Positions 32,414-39,848 of a stretch of 39,848 nucleotides of DNA are shown here, piece by piece (the stretch's first letter is position 1; each line of letters starts with the position of its first letter). Both the position numbers and the translations under genes were made by a program. Where the stretch lies: NCBI RefSeq assembly GCF_014635245.1, contig NZ_BMCP01000009.1, forward strand, positions 1 through 39,848. Direction: 5' to 3'. Origin of the DNA: Agaricicola taiwanensis (GTDB lineage: Bacteria; Pseudomonadota; Alphaproteobacteria; Rhizobiales; Methylopilaceae). Under the pieces are notes generated by a model. The model did not search any database and was not told the origin of the DNA. It worked only from the letters and a program-made list of their open reading frames with translations.

Positions 32414-33099
32414 GCATCTTCAAACGACCAGCAACCCATTACGGCAAATCGCCAGAACCCGAGACGCCCTATCAGAAGGCCGCGCAGGTGTGGGACGAGC
32501 GTATCGGCTCGGCCCGCGTGCAGGCGAGGAACTGGCGGCTCATGGCCTTCGGCTCCCTCATCCTGTCGGCCGGCTTCGCCTCGGCGCTGGTCTGGCAATC
32601 GGCGCGCGGGACCGTGGTGCCGTGGGTGGTGCAAGTCGATAATCTAGGACAGGCGCAGACCGTCGCGCCTGCCAACGCCGACTATCGGCCGACCGATCCG
32701 CAGATTGCTTTCCATCTCGGCCGATTCATCGAGCAGGTGCGCGCGATCCCGGCCGATGCGATCATCGTGCGCCAGAACTGGCTTCGCGCCTATGAGTTCA
32801 CCACCGACAGGGGCGCGGTGGCCTTGAACGACTATGCCCGTGCCAACGACCCGTTCACCCGTGTCGGCCGCCAACAGATCGCCGTCGATGTTTCCAGCGT
32901 CATCCGGGCATCGCCGGATTCCTTCCGTATCGCCTGGACCGAACGCCATTACGAAAACGGCCAGCTTTCCGGCACCGAGCGATGGACTGCGATCCTGACC
33001 ATCGTGATCCAGCAGCCCAGAACCGCCGAACGCCTGCGCGCCAATCCGCTCGGCATCTATGTCAACGCGATTTCATGGTCGCGGGAGATGAGCCAATGA
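32410..33099 (+). CDS. trbF: Conjugal transfer protein TrbF (VirB8 family)
   Basis: A 229-residue bitopic inner-membrane assembly factor. A short cytoplasmic N-terminus (PATHYGKSPEPETPYQKAAQVWDERIGS) is followed by a membrane helix at about 37-57 (LMAFGSLILSAGFASALVW). The periplasmic NTF2-like domain includes VPWVVQVDNLGQAQTV, DPFTRVGRQQIAVDV, FRIAWTERHYENGQ and LRANPLGIYVNAISWSRE. It overlaps trbL and trbG by ATGA on each side. Confidence 0.93.
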   Translation: MSIFKRPATHYGKSPEPETPYQKAAQVWDERIGSARVQARNWRLMAFGSLILSAGFASALVWQSARGTVVPWVVQVDNLGQAQTVAPANADYRPTDPQIAFHLGRFIEQVRAIPADAIIVRQNWLRAYEFTTDRGAVALNDYARANDPFTRVGRQQIAVDVSSVIRASPDSFRIAWTERHYENGQLSGTERWTAILTIVIQQPRTAERLRANPLGIYVNAISWSREMSQ

Positions 33100-34118
33100 C
33101 CCGCACGACGTTCCGCAAAGCCGGGCCTCCGGTTTTCCGTAAACCCGCCTTGGCGGCCTTGCTGCTTTCGGCCACCATGCTGGCCGGCTGCGCCACCAAC
33201 CGGACGTCGCAATTCTCCTATGACGACACCGTGCCGCCGCTGCCGTCGCCGCCTGCGGCTTCGACAGAGGACACGCCCCGGCCGCTGCATGTTCCGCCCG
33301 CCTGGACCGTCGCGCGCGGCGGCGAGAGGGCGGGCACACCGAGCGGCCGCGTCGAGAACGCCAACGCGGCCGCCCGCGTCGAGCCGCGCCGGGAAGGCTA
33401 TTACAATGCCATCCAGATTTACCCGTGGAGCGAAGGCGCGCTCTATCAGGTCTATGCCGCCCCCGGTCAGATCACCAATATCGCATTGGAGCCGGGCGAG
33501 AGCCTGACCGGTGCGGGACCGATCGCGGCCGGCGACACCGCCCGCTGGATCATCGGCGATACCGAGAGCGGCAGCGGTGCCAATCGGCGCGTCCATATCC
33601 TCGTGAAACCGACCCGCGACGACATCTCGACCAACCTTGTCGTGACCACCGACCGTCGCACCTACATGATCGAGCTGCGCGCGCGGGAAGCGCTCTACAT
33701 GCCCGCCGTCGCCTGGGCCTATCCAGCGCCACCGGCAGGCCAGCGCCGGGTCGTCCCGGCCGCGCCGATCATCCCTGCCGAGGCGGCGCGCAACTATCGC
33801 TACGGATTGCAGGTGCAGGGCGACAGCCCGCCATGGCGGCCGGTTTCCGTCTTCGACGACGGCCGGCGCGTCTATGTTGTCTTCCCGCGCGGGATCGTGC
33901 AGGGCGAAATGCCGCCGATCTTCGTGCTCGGATCGGACGGCGAGCCGCAAATCGTCAATTCCCGCATCCACCAGAACGTCCTGATCGTGGACCGCCTGTT
34001 CGGGGCGGCCGAACTGCGCCTCGGCAGCGGCAACCGCCAGCAGGTCGTCAGGATCGTCCGTATCGAGCAACGGCAGGCCGCCGCTCAGCCCGCAGCCACC
34101 GGAGACTCGCCGTCATGA
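33096..34118 (+). CDS. trbG: Conjugal transfer lipoprotein TrbG (VirB9 family)
   Basis: A 340-residue protein of the outer-membrane core. The N-terminal signal ends in LAGC with lipidated Cys32, a lipoprotein site. A proline-rich linker follows, then the VirB9 beta domain: AIQIYPWSEGALYQVYAAPGQITNIALEPGE, WIIGDTESGSG and VHILVKPTRDDISTNLVVTTDRRTYMIELRA. The C-terminal part binds VirB10/TrbI proteins: PVSVFDDGRRVYVVFPRGI, MPPIFVLGSDG and RIHQNVLIVDRLFGAAELRLG. In strains with a separate VirB7-like lipoprotein that Cys is absent; no such gene exists here. It overlaps trbF and trbI. Confidence 0.93.
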   Translation: MTRTTFRKAGPPVFRKPALAALLLSATMLAGCATNRTSQFSYDDTVPPLPSPPAASTEDTPRPLHVPPAWTVARGGERAGTPSGRVENANAAARVEPRREGYYNAIQIYPWSEGALYQVYAAPGQITNIALEPGESLTGAGPIAAGDTARWIIGDTESGSGANRRVHILVKPTRDDISTNLVVTTDRRTYMIELRAREALYMPAVAWAYPAPPAGQRRVVPAAPIIPAEAARNYRYGLQVQGDSPPWRPVSVFDDGRRVYVVFPRGIVQGEMPPIFVLGSDGEPQIVNSRIHQNVLIVDRLFGAAELRLGSGNRQQVVRIVRIEQRQAAAQPAATGDSPS

Positions 34119-35251
34119 CAGACAACCCGATCACCGACACCACAGCGCCCATGCGGCTGCGCGCAGAACCGCCGCGCGTCACCCGCCTGTCCCGCAAGAT
34201 GCTGGCAGGCATTGGCGCGGTCGCGCTTCTCGGCATCGGCGGCGCGCTGATCTACGCGCTCCAGACTCGCGATGCAGGACCGGGCGGCGAAGAACTCTAT
34301 TCGACAGAAAACCGGCCCACGGCGGACGGGCTCACGGGCTTGCCCTCCGACTACACCGGCCCCGTGCTCGGCCCCGCGCTGCCCGGCGACCTCGGCCGTC
34401 CGATCCTCGACGCCGAGAGGCGGGGCCAGCCGGTCGCAACGCCTGCGATCACAACGCCCGCGGTCGATCCAGAGGAAGAACGCCGCCGCGCCGAGGAAGA
34501 GGCCGCGCGCTTGAGCAACGTCTTTTTCCAGTCCGGCCCACGCACGGGATCGCCGGCGGGAACGGCCATGCCCGGCCTTGCCGGTCTTGGCCTTGGCGGA
34601 CAGCCGGAGGGGCAGAACCGCCATGCCGCTTTCCTCAATGGTCCGGTGGACCGACAGACCGTCGCGCCGGATCGCGTCGCGCCGCCGGCCTCGCCCTGGA
34701 TATTGCAGGCTGGGGCCGTCATTCCTGCCGCGCTCATCACCGGCATCCGTTCCGACCTTCCGGGCCAGATCACGGCGCAAGTGACCGAGAACGTCTATGA
34801 CAGCCCGACCGGCAGCCTGCTCCTGATCCCGCAGGGAACACGCATCATCGGTCAATACGATGACGGTGTGACCTTCGGCCAGCGCCGCGTGCTGCTCGTC
34901 TGGAACCGCCTGATCCTGCCGGGCGGACGCTCCATCGTTCTGGAGCGCCTGCCGGGCGCGGACGCTTCCGGTTACGCCGGCCTTGAGGATGGCGTCGATT
35001 ATCATTGGTGGGATCTGATGAGGGCCGCCGGCCTTTCCACGTTGCTCGCGGTCGGCACGGAGCTGGCGACCAGCGACGAGGACCGGCTGATTCGCGCCAT
35101 CCGCGACGGGGCGCAAGATAACGTCAATCAGGCAGGCCAGCAGATCGTCCAGCGCCAGTTGCAGGTCGCGCCCACGCTGACGATCCGGCCCGGCTTCCCG
35201 GTCAGGATTATCGTGACTCGCGACCTTGTATTCGAGCCGGCAAGAGGTTGA
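34115..35251 (+). CDS. trbI: Conjugal transfer protein TrbI (VirB10 family)
   Basis: A 378-residue protein that spans the inner membrane and reaches the outer membrane. A cytoplasmic N-terminus is followed by a membrane helix at about 29-50 (MLAGIGAVALLGIGGALIYAL). A proline-rich and glutamate-rich linker follows, and then the conserved beta-barrel domain: GAVIPAALITGIRSDLPGQITAQV, GSLLLIPQGTRIIGQYDD and QRRVLLVWNRLILPGGRSIVLERLPGAD. The end contains TIRPGFPVRIIVTRDLVFEP. It overlaps trbG by ATGA and is the last recognised transfer gene, since no trbH is present. Confidence 0.94.
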   Translation: MTDNPITDTTAPMRLRAEPPRVTRLSRKMLAGIGAVALLGIGGALIYALQTRDAGPGGEELYSTENRPTADGLTGLPSDYTGPVLGPALPGDLGRPILDAERRGQPVATPAITTPAVDPEEERRRAEEEAARLSNVFFQSGPRTGSPAGTAMPGLAGLGLGGQPEGQNRHAAFLNGPVDRQTVAPDRVAPPASPWILQAGAVIPAALITGIRSDLPGQITAQVTENVYDSPTGSLLLIPQGTRIIGQYDDGVTFGQRRVLLVWNRLILPGGRSIVLERLPGADASGYAGLEDGVDYHWWDLMRAAGLSTLLAVGTELATSDEDRLIRAIRDGAQDNVNQAGQQIVQRQLQVAPTLTIRPGFPVRIIVTRDLVFEPARG

Positions 35252-35253
35252 CC

Positions 35254-35487
35254 ATGACCAAGCTGAAACTCGGCCCGCTGCCCGACGACAAGCCGGTGAA
35301 GGTGACGGTGGAATTGCCCGCGCCGCTCCATCGTGATCTTGCCGCCTATGCCGAAGTACTGGCCCGCGAGACCGGCCAGCCCGCCGCCGACCCCGTCAGG
35401 CTGATCGTGCCCATGCTGGAGCGGTTCATCGCCACGGATCGCGGGTTTGCGAAGGCGCGGCGGGAAGGAAGTGGTCCGGTGGGGTAA
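35254..35487 (+). CDS. DUF2274 domain-containing protein
   Basis: A 77-residue protein of the DUF2274 family, which regularly follows trbI in alphaproteobacterial ICEs. KLKLGPLPDDKPVKVTVELPAPLHRDLAAYAEVLARETG resembles a ribbon-helix-helix fold: a strand with KVTVELP and a helix HRDLAAYAEVLAR. A second helix LIVPMLERFIATDRGF follows. The start ATG at 35254 comes two bases after the trbI stop. It may bind DNA and regulate the operon. It marks the end of the trb unit; the neighbouring SDR/LysR block is on the opposite strand or divergently arranged. Confidence 0.82.
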   Translation: MTKLKLGPLPDDKPVKVTVELPAPLHRDLAAYAEVLARETGQPAADPVRLIVPMLERFIATDRGFAKARREGSGPVG

Positions 35488-35525
35488 ATGGCAACTGAGC
35501 GGGACGAAGCCGACATTGCCCGCAC

Positions 35526-36344
35526 TCAGGCATGGGCGCTCGAAGCGTCGATCTCGGCTGCGAGTTGCTGGCACTTGGCGCTGGCCCATTCGTGCGCATC
35601 GGCGCCGAATAGGAGCCGCCGCGCTGGGTCGGGAGAGGAGGCTTCGGCGACGATCAGGGCGGCGAGCGCCTCGGGGTCGTTTTGCTGCGCGCCGTTCGCT
35701 TGTTTGATGAAGGCTCGGAAGCCGGCCACCGCCTCCGCGTAGTCCGCAATGTCTACATCGCCCTGCCGTGCAGTGGACGGATCAAGGAAGTTTGTGCGCA
35801 TCATCCCCGGCTCCACGATGAGCGATCGGACGCCAAGCGGCGCGATCTCTTCGGCGAGGCCCTCCATCCAGCCTTCCAGCGCGAACTTGGACGCCGAGTA
35901 GACCGATCCACCGGGGTTCGAGACCAGGCCATTCACCGAAGAGATCGTGACCACGAGGCCCGAGCGCTGACGGCGCATCGTGGGCAGCACCGCGCGCGCC
36001 ACGTTCATCGCCCCGAAGAGGTTGATCTCGAACTGCCGGCGCACGTCCTCCTCCGGGATCGTCTCGAACCATCCGAGCTGCGCGCGGCCTGCGTTGTTCA
36101 CCAGCACGTCGATTCGATCGAACGCCTCGACGGCCGCGTCATGCGCAGCCGAAGCCGCCCGGGCATCGGTCACGTCGAGGGGTAGCACGAGCAGGCTGTC
36201 GTCCGGAGCGGAAAGGCGATCGGCCAGCCCGTCGACGGTCCGGCTGGTCGCCACGACCTTGTCGCCAGCGCGCAATGCATCGCGGGCGAGCAGATGCCCA
36301 AGTCCCCGGCCAGCGCCGGTGATGAACCATACCTTTTCTGTCAT
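35526..36344 (-). CDS. Short-chain dehydrogenase/reductase
   Basis: A 272-residue SDR: TGAGRGLG (9-16), LVNNAGRAQLGWFETI (about 81-96), Ser135/Ser136, and Tyr149/Lys153 in YSASK. The IVEPGMMRTNFLD stretch is typical of the oxidoreductase/epimerase-like SDR branch (YusZ/DltE type). The start has a GAGGAG ribosome-binding site at a good distance. It is divergent from the lysR gene at 36443, with 98 bases between, so that regulator probably controls it. It converges on DUF2274 with a 38-base gap. This pair forms a second small cargo unit. Confidence 0.88.
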   Translation of the reverse strand: MTEKVWFITGAGRGLGHLLARDALRAGDKVVATSRTVDGLADRLSAPDDSLLVLPLDVTDARAASAAHDAAVEAFDRIDVLVNNAGRAQLGWFETIPEEDVRRQFEINLFGAMNVARAVLPTMRRQRSGLVVTISSVNGLVSNPGGSVYSASKFALEGWMEGLAEEIAPLGVRSLIVEPGMMRTNFLDPSTARQGDVDIADYAEAVAGFRAFIKQANGAQQNDPEALAALIVAEASSPDPARRLLFGADAHEWASAKCQQLAAEIDASSAHA

Positions 36345-36442
36345 TGTCAGCTCCTCTTGTCGTGCCGACCCGATATTAGCGCATCTATGCAGTGTGAGAT
36401 TAGTGCCTCGAAATTTGTCGGACCAAGTAGTATGGCTACTGA

Positions 36443-37351
36443 ATGGACCCGCGTAAGTTCTCGGACCTCGTCATCTTCAATCGCGTTGCCGAAGAGCGCA
36501 GCTTCACCGCGGCGGCACGCAGCCTCGGCGTGACCCAGTCCGCCGTCAGCCAGACCGTAAAGCGCCTTGAGGCCGATCTGGGGATCAGGTTGCTGTCTCG
36601 CTCGACACGCAGCATTGCCCCGACCGCGGCGGGCGAGCGGCTTCTGGCCACACTCGCGCCGGTCATCGCGGAGATCGACGCGGAGATCGAGGACCTGGAA
36701 CAGTTGCGTGAGGAACCGGGCGGACGCCTGCGGGTGACCTGCGGCAAACATGCCGCCGATACGCTCGTCTGGCCGGCCTTCTCGCGGCTGATCGCGGCCC
36801 ATCCCGAGATCGACGGCGAACTGAGCGTGGAGAACCGGCATGTCGACATCGTCGCCGAGCGGTTCGATATCGGGATACGGCTGCGCGAAGACTTGGAAAT
36901 GGACATGGTCGCCGTACCCGTTGGCCCCCACTTGCGCGCTGTCGTTGTGGGGGCGCCCCGGTATCTCGACACCTGCGATCCTCCGCATACGCCGCGTGAC
37001 GTGTCGGCCCACCGCTGCATCGGTTTCAGAAACGCGGGTGGCACCCTGTCGCCGTGGTCGTTCGAGAAGGACGGACATGCGGAGACGGTAAAAGTGTCGC
37101 CGTCCCTGATCGTCAATGACGGCGACGCACTCGTGGGGGCTGCCAGCGCGGGGATGGGTCTGGCCTACATGCTCGAAGATCTCGCCGCGCCCTTTCTGAA
37201 AGACGGGCAGCTCGTCGAGGTCCTTGCCGATTGGTGTCCGCCGTTTCCGGGCTATCACGCCTTCTATTCGAGCCGGCGCCATCCGACCCGTGCTTTCACT
37301 CTCTTCCTGGAGATTTTGCGGCAGGAGACCAGCGAGAGAACCAGCAAGTAG
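36443..37351 (+). CDS. LysR-family transcriptional regulator
   Basis: A 302-residue regulator. The winged helix-turn-helix is classical: FNRVAEERSFTAAARSLGVTQSAVS and TVKRLEADLGIRLLSRSTRSI. The effector domain includes GGRLRVTCGKHAADTLVWPAFSRLI and ERFDIGIRLREDLEMDMVAVPVG. It differs from the pair at 14076 and 17165 in the recognition helix, so it is a separate lineage. The divergent SDR at 35526 is the likely target. No strong ribosome-binding site is seen before the ATG. Confidence 0.9.
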   Translation: MDPRKFSDLVIFNRVAEERSFTAAARSLGVTQSAVSQTVKRLEADLGIRLLSRSTRSIAPTAAGERLLATLAPVIAEIDAEIEDLEQLREEPGGRLRVTCGKHAADTLVWPAFSRLIAAHPEIDGELSVENRHVDIVAERFDIGIRLREDLEMDMVAVPVGPHLRAVVVGAPRYLDTCDPPHTPRDVSAHRCIGFRNAGGTLSPWSFEKDGHAETVKVSPSLIVNDGDALVGAASAGMGLAYMLEDLAAPFLKDGQLVEVLADWCPPFPGYHAFYSSRRHPTRAFTLFLEILRQETSERTSK

Positions 37352-37384
37352 GGCGCAACGAACTCTAGGCCGACACTAGTAACA

Positions 37385-37453
37385 GGGGTGCCGTCAACGC
37401 ATCGACGCAAATGCGGCACGCTACAGGCCGCCGATCCCCCTCCATGCTTCGCC
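37385..37453 (+). repeat. 69-bp leader repeat, copy 2
   Basis: This aligns with 3054-3122 at 58 of 69 positions, including a 28-base identical core. It ends 50 bases before the ATG of the gene at 37504. It lies 33 bases after the lysR stop. Confidence 0.75.
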
Positions 37454-37503
37454 TATTCCGGGCTTCCAGCCCCCGGAAAATCCCGCGAACCACGGAGGAT
37501 TCC

Positions 37504-37818
37504 ATGTCCACGAAACGCCGTCACGGCAGCAGGGGCCGCCCACGCCAGCCAGTCCCCAAAACGCTCCCCGACGATCTCTACGACTACGACGACGATCCGA
37601 CGCCGCGCGTCAGCCCGCCGCGTGGACGCCCGCCCCAACTCTTTGATGTCGAGCGGCTGCCGGTTATCGACGATTGGCCCGAGGACGTGCCGATCACCGA
37701 GGCCGAAATACAGGTGTTCGAGCGCTGGTTCGCCGATGTGTTCGATGATCTGTTCGGCTCGGTCGATCTGCCCGACGACTTGAAATCGTTATCGTATTAT
37801 GATAATGAAAAGCCCTGA
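37504..37818 (+). CDS. Small acidic protein of unknown function
   Basis: A 104-residue protein with a basic, proline-rich N-terminus (STKRRHGSRGRPRQPVPK) and a strongly acidic rest: DDLYDYDDDPTPRV, then FDVERLPVIDDWPEDVPITEAEIQVFERWFADVFDDLFGSVDLPDDL. No known domain was recognised. The start has a CGGAGG ribosome-binding site and lies 50 bases after the 69-bp leader repeat shared with the AlpA-like gene. Nineteen bases separate it from the HTH gene. The position before an HTH regulator and the recombinase suggests an excision control or toxin-antitoxin-like pair, but this is not shown by sequence. Confidence 0.65.
   Translation: MSTKRRHGSRGRPRQPVPKTLPDDLYDYDDDPTPRVSPPRGRPPQLFDVERLPVIDDWPEDVPITEAEIQVFERWFADVFDDLFGSVDLPDDLKSLSYYDNEKP
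37787..37807. promoter_or_regulatory. AT-rich inverted repeat upstream of the HTH gene
   Basis: CGTTATC (37787-37793) faces GATAATG (37801-37807) across 7 bases, with one mismatch between the arms. It overlaps the end of the gene at 37504 and lies 30 bases before the GTG start at 37838. It is a probable operator for the HTH protein. Confidence 0.5.
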
Positions 37819-37837
37819 ATGATGATCGAGGCTTGCC

Positions 37838-38224
37838 GTGTCCACATTGAAAGTAGGGATCGCCGATCCCGAGGAAATGAAAGCACGCACGCTTCGGATC
37901 GCGCGAGGCGAGGAAAAGGCGAAGCCCGGTGAGCCGACGGTCTGGTTCGTCTCCACGACATCCTTCGCCAAATTCATGTCAGCGAGCAATTGCGAGATGC
38001 TGCGCATCATCCACGAACAAAAGCCGGCCTCATTGGAAGAGTTGGCGCAGATGACCGGCCGCGCAAAGTCCAACCTGTCCAGAACCCTCAAGGCCATGGT
38101 CGGATACGGTCTTGTCCGCATGGAAAAAGGCCGGGGTCTGAGACTGGTCCCAAAGCTTGTTCATGACCGTGTGGAGCTGGTCTTGCCGCTGGTCGAGCGC
38201 CGCAAGAAAGGAACCCGCAAATGA
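37838..38224 (+). CDS. Winged-HTH regulator of the HVO_A0114/TumA type
   Basis: A 128-residue DNA-binding protein. The N-terminal part (IADPEEMKARTLRIARGE) and FVSTTSFAKFMSASNCEMLRIIHE precede a winged helix-turn-helix: PASLEELAQMTGRAKSNLSRTLKAM, then the wing GYGLVRMEKGRGLRLVP. This layout matches HVO_A0114-like proteins, which include the TumA antitoxin. No TumE-type (DUF6516) toxin gene is adjacent. The GTG start follows GAGG, and the stop overlaps the recombinase start by ATGA, so the regulator is translated with the recombinase. Control of integration or excision is inferred. Confidence 0.75.
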   Translation: MSTLKVGIADPEEMKARTLRIARGEEKAKPGEPTVWFVSTTSFAKFMSASNCEMLRIIHEQKPASLEELAQMTGRAKSNLSRTLKAMVGYGLVRMEKGRGLRLVPKLVHDRVELVLPLVERRKKGTRK

Positions 38225-39848
38225 ACGTCCAAAATCCCAATGTCGCTCTGCGGGCCGCCCTATACTTGCGCGTCTCGACCTCCCGGCAGGCCGAGCACGA
38301 CGTGTCGATCCCCGACCAGCGCAAGCAGGGCGAAGCATGGTGCGAGGCGCGCGGCTATCAGCTTGTCGAGACCTTCGTGGAGGCCGGTGCTTCGGCTACC
38401 AACGACCGCCGCCCGGAGTTCCAGCGCATGATCGAGGCGGGCACGTCCAAACCCGCACCGTTTGACGTGGTGGTGGTCCACAGCTTCTCGCGCTTCTTCC
38501 GAGATCACTTCGAGCTTGAGTTCTACGTCAGGAAGCTGGCGAAGAACGGTATTCGCCTCGTCTCCATCACGCAGGAAATGGGGGACGACCCCATGCACGT
38601 CATGATGCGGCAGATTATGGCGCTGTTCGACGAATACCAGTCCAAGGAGAACGCCAAGCACGTCCTTCGCGCCTTGAAGGAAAACGCCCGGCAAGGCTTC
38701 TGGAATGGCTCGCTGCCGCCGGTCGGCTATCGCGTCGTCGCGGCCGAGCAGCGCGGCGCGAAGGTCAAGAAGAAGCTGGAAATCGACCCGCTGCACGCCG
38801 ACACCATCCGCCTGATCTATCGCCTCGCACTGGAAGGCGACGGCAATTCCGGCCAGATGGGCGTCAAGGCTATCGTCAAGCATCTGAACGGCAAGGGCAT
38901 CTTCACCCGTGACGGAGGCCGTTGGGGCGTCGGCCAGGTTCACCGCATCCTGACCCGGCGCACCTATATGGGCGAGCATCAATGGGGCAAGAACCGGAAG
39001 AACAAGGCGGACAAGGAAGCCGATGACATCGTCATCGTGCCGGTGCCGCCGATCATCGAGCGCGAGACCTTCGACGCGGTGCAGAAGCTCTTGCAGGCCC
39101 GCAACCCCAAGACCGAACTGCCCGCGCGCGTCCTAATCGGTCCCACGCTTCTGACCGGCATCTGCTATTGCGGCAATTGCGGGGGTGCGATGACCATCCG
39201 CACCGGCAAGAGCGGCCGCTATCGCTACTATGCCTGCTCGATCCGGGCGCGTCAGGGCGAGACCGGCTGCAAGGGGCGCGCCATCCCCATGGACAAGCTC
39301 GACACCATGGTCGCCAGCCATATCGAGGATAGGTTGCTCGATTCCGAGCGGCTGGAGAAACTGCTCGGCAGCGTCCTCGGCCGCCGAGAAGATCAGGCCG
39401 AGCGGCGCCGCCAGCATATCGCCGAATTGCAGCGGCGTGCCACCGAATCGGAACTGCGCCTCAAGCGTCTCTATGACGCCATCGAGGCGGGGGTTGCCGA
39501 TCTGGACGACCCGGCGCTGACCGAACGCATCGCCGGCCTCAAGGTCATCCGCGATCAGGCACGAGCCGATGCCGACCGGGCGCAAGCGCTGCTCGACAGC
39601 CCCGGCCACAGCGCTGTCAGCCCGGCGATGATCCGGCAATTTTCGCAGGCCGCCCGCGACCGTATCCGGGACCGTGAGGGCGGCTATCGGCGGGATCACC
39701 TGCGCGCCCTGGCGCAGCGTGTCGAGGTCGCGGACGACGCAATTCGCATCATCGGATCGAAAACGGAACTGCTGAGGACGCTCGCGGGCGGCCAAGTGCG
39801 GCAATCGGCGGCGATTGGCGTGCCCAGAGGCGGACTGAAGTGGCGGAG
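38221..39848 (+). CDS. Large serine recombinase, partial at the right edge
   Basis: An open frame of 542 complete codons that continues past the window. The N-terminal resolvase domain has YLRVSTSRQAEHDVSIPDQR with the nucleophile Ser19, then VVVVHSFSRFFRD and an E-helix region. The recombinase domain follows (FWNGSLPPVGYRVV, LNGKGIFTRDGGRWGVGQVHRIL with TYMGEHQWGK). Next is a zinc ribbon with GICYCGNCGGAM and CKGR cysteines, and then a helical coiled-coil region (about 380-450). It catalyses integration and, with a partner, excision of the element. AAAGGAA precedes the ATG. It is the only integrase-type gene visible here. Confidence 0.93.
   Translation, partial: MNVQNPNVALRAALYLRVSTSRQAEHDVSIPDQRKQGEAWCEARGYQLVETFVEAGASATNDRRPEFQRMIEAGTSKPAPFDVVVVHSFSRFFRDHFELEFYVRKLAKNGIRLVSITQEMGDDPMHVMMRQIMALFDEYQSKENAKHVLRALKENARQGFWNGSLPPVGYRVVAAEQRGAKVKKKLEIDPLHADTIRLIYRLALEGDGNSGQMGVKAIVKHLNGKGIFTRDGGRWGVGQVHRILTRRTYMGEHQWGKNRKNKADKEADDIVIVPVPPIIERETFDAVQKLLQARNPKTELPARVLIGPTLLTGICYCGNCGGAMTIRTGKSGRYRYYACSIRARQGETGCKGRAIPMDKLDTMVASHIEDRLLDSERLEKLLGSVLGRREDQAERRRQHIAELQRRATESELRLKRLYDAIEAGVADLDDPALTERIAGLKVIRDQARADADRAQALLDSPGHSAVSPAMIRQFSQAARDRIRDREGGYRRDHLRALAQRVEVADDAIRIIGSKTELLRTLAGGQVRQSAAIGVPRGGLKWR

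Noticed and set aside
21571..35492. Shared 11-base string GGTAAATGGCA near 21573 and 35483 as possible cargo junction repeat
   Set aside because: Matches of this length are expected by chance many times in a window of this size, and the strings do not flank a plausible unit.
38221..39848. Tyrosine integrase as in classical Tn4371
   Set aside because: The only recombinase visible has the serine-recombinase signature; no R-H-R-Y integrase was found in the window.
1..39848. CRISPR array, tRNA, rRNA or insertion sequence
   Set aside because: No regularly spaced repeats, no tRNA cloverleaf, no rRNA-like segment and no transposase-like protein were seen in any region.

Overview
The window is GC-rich and densely packed on the plus strand. 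It reads as most of an integrative and conjugative element (ICE) from an alphaproteobacterium. Rhizobiales or Sphingomonadales are the most likely hosts, judged from the DUF932/DUF2285/DUF6499/DUF2840/DUF736/DUF2274 companions and the Trb-type transfer genes. The backbone order (repA-parA-small partner-traF-transglycosylase-relaxase, then cargo, then a LysR regulator-traG-trbBCDEJKLFGI) follows the plan of Tn4371-like ICEs. The recombinase seen here, however, is a large serine recombinase that runs off the right edge, not a tyrosine integrase. Neither end of the element is identifiable inside the window.

Layout. 1-3.5 kb: a DUF932 protein, a DUF6499/DUF2285 regulator split by an apparent frameshift, a second short DUF2285 protein on the minus strand, a structured 470-bp intergenic region and an AlpA-like helix-turn-helix gene. 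3.4-10.2 kb: a tightly overlapping plasmid-like and mobilisation operon with RepA, ParA, a ribbon-helix-helix partner, DUF2840, the TraF peptidase, DUF736, a lytic transglycosylase, a small ORF and a VirD2/TraI-type relaxase with DUF3363. The 3' end of repA carries two 20-bp repeats, DnaA-box-like sites and an AT-rich stretch, which together look like a replication origin. A perfect hairpin just before the relaxase gene is a candidate oriT.

10.2-22.1 kb is cargo: an SDR-TetR operon with twin palindromic operators, an MFS exporter and an NTF2-like protein divergent from a LysR gene, a second closely related LysR gene, three related small Rossmann-fold (F420-reductase-like) NAD(P) proteins, two more SDRs, another NTF2-like protein, DUF427 and DUF2867. 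TGTTGT-N7/8-ACAACA palindromes sit at both LysR starts and before one reductase gene, and a related palindrome lies before another, so this looks like one LysR-controlled redox regulon.

22.1-35.5 kb: a LysR gene in the position of traR, then traG, a CopG-like gene and a complete trb operon (B, C, D, E, J, K-like, L, F, G, I) ending in DUF2274. An identical 17-bp motif precedes traG and trbB and may co-regulate them. 35.5-37.4 kb: a second small cargo unit, an SDR divergent from a LysR gene. 37.4 kb to the end: a small acidic protein with the same leader sequence as the AlpA-like gene, a TumA-like (HVO_A0114-type) HTH protein, and the serine recombinase.

Working together, TraF would mature the TrbC pilin, TrbB and TrbE would power the channel, TraG would couple the relaxase-DNA complex to it, RepA/ParA would stabilise the excised circle, and the recombinase would integrate and excise the element. 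No rRNA, tRNA, CRISPR array or insertion sequence was recognised. All functional calls come from reading the sequence without database searches.
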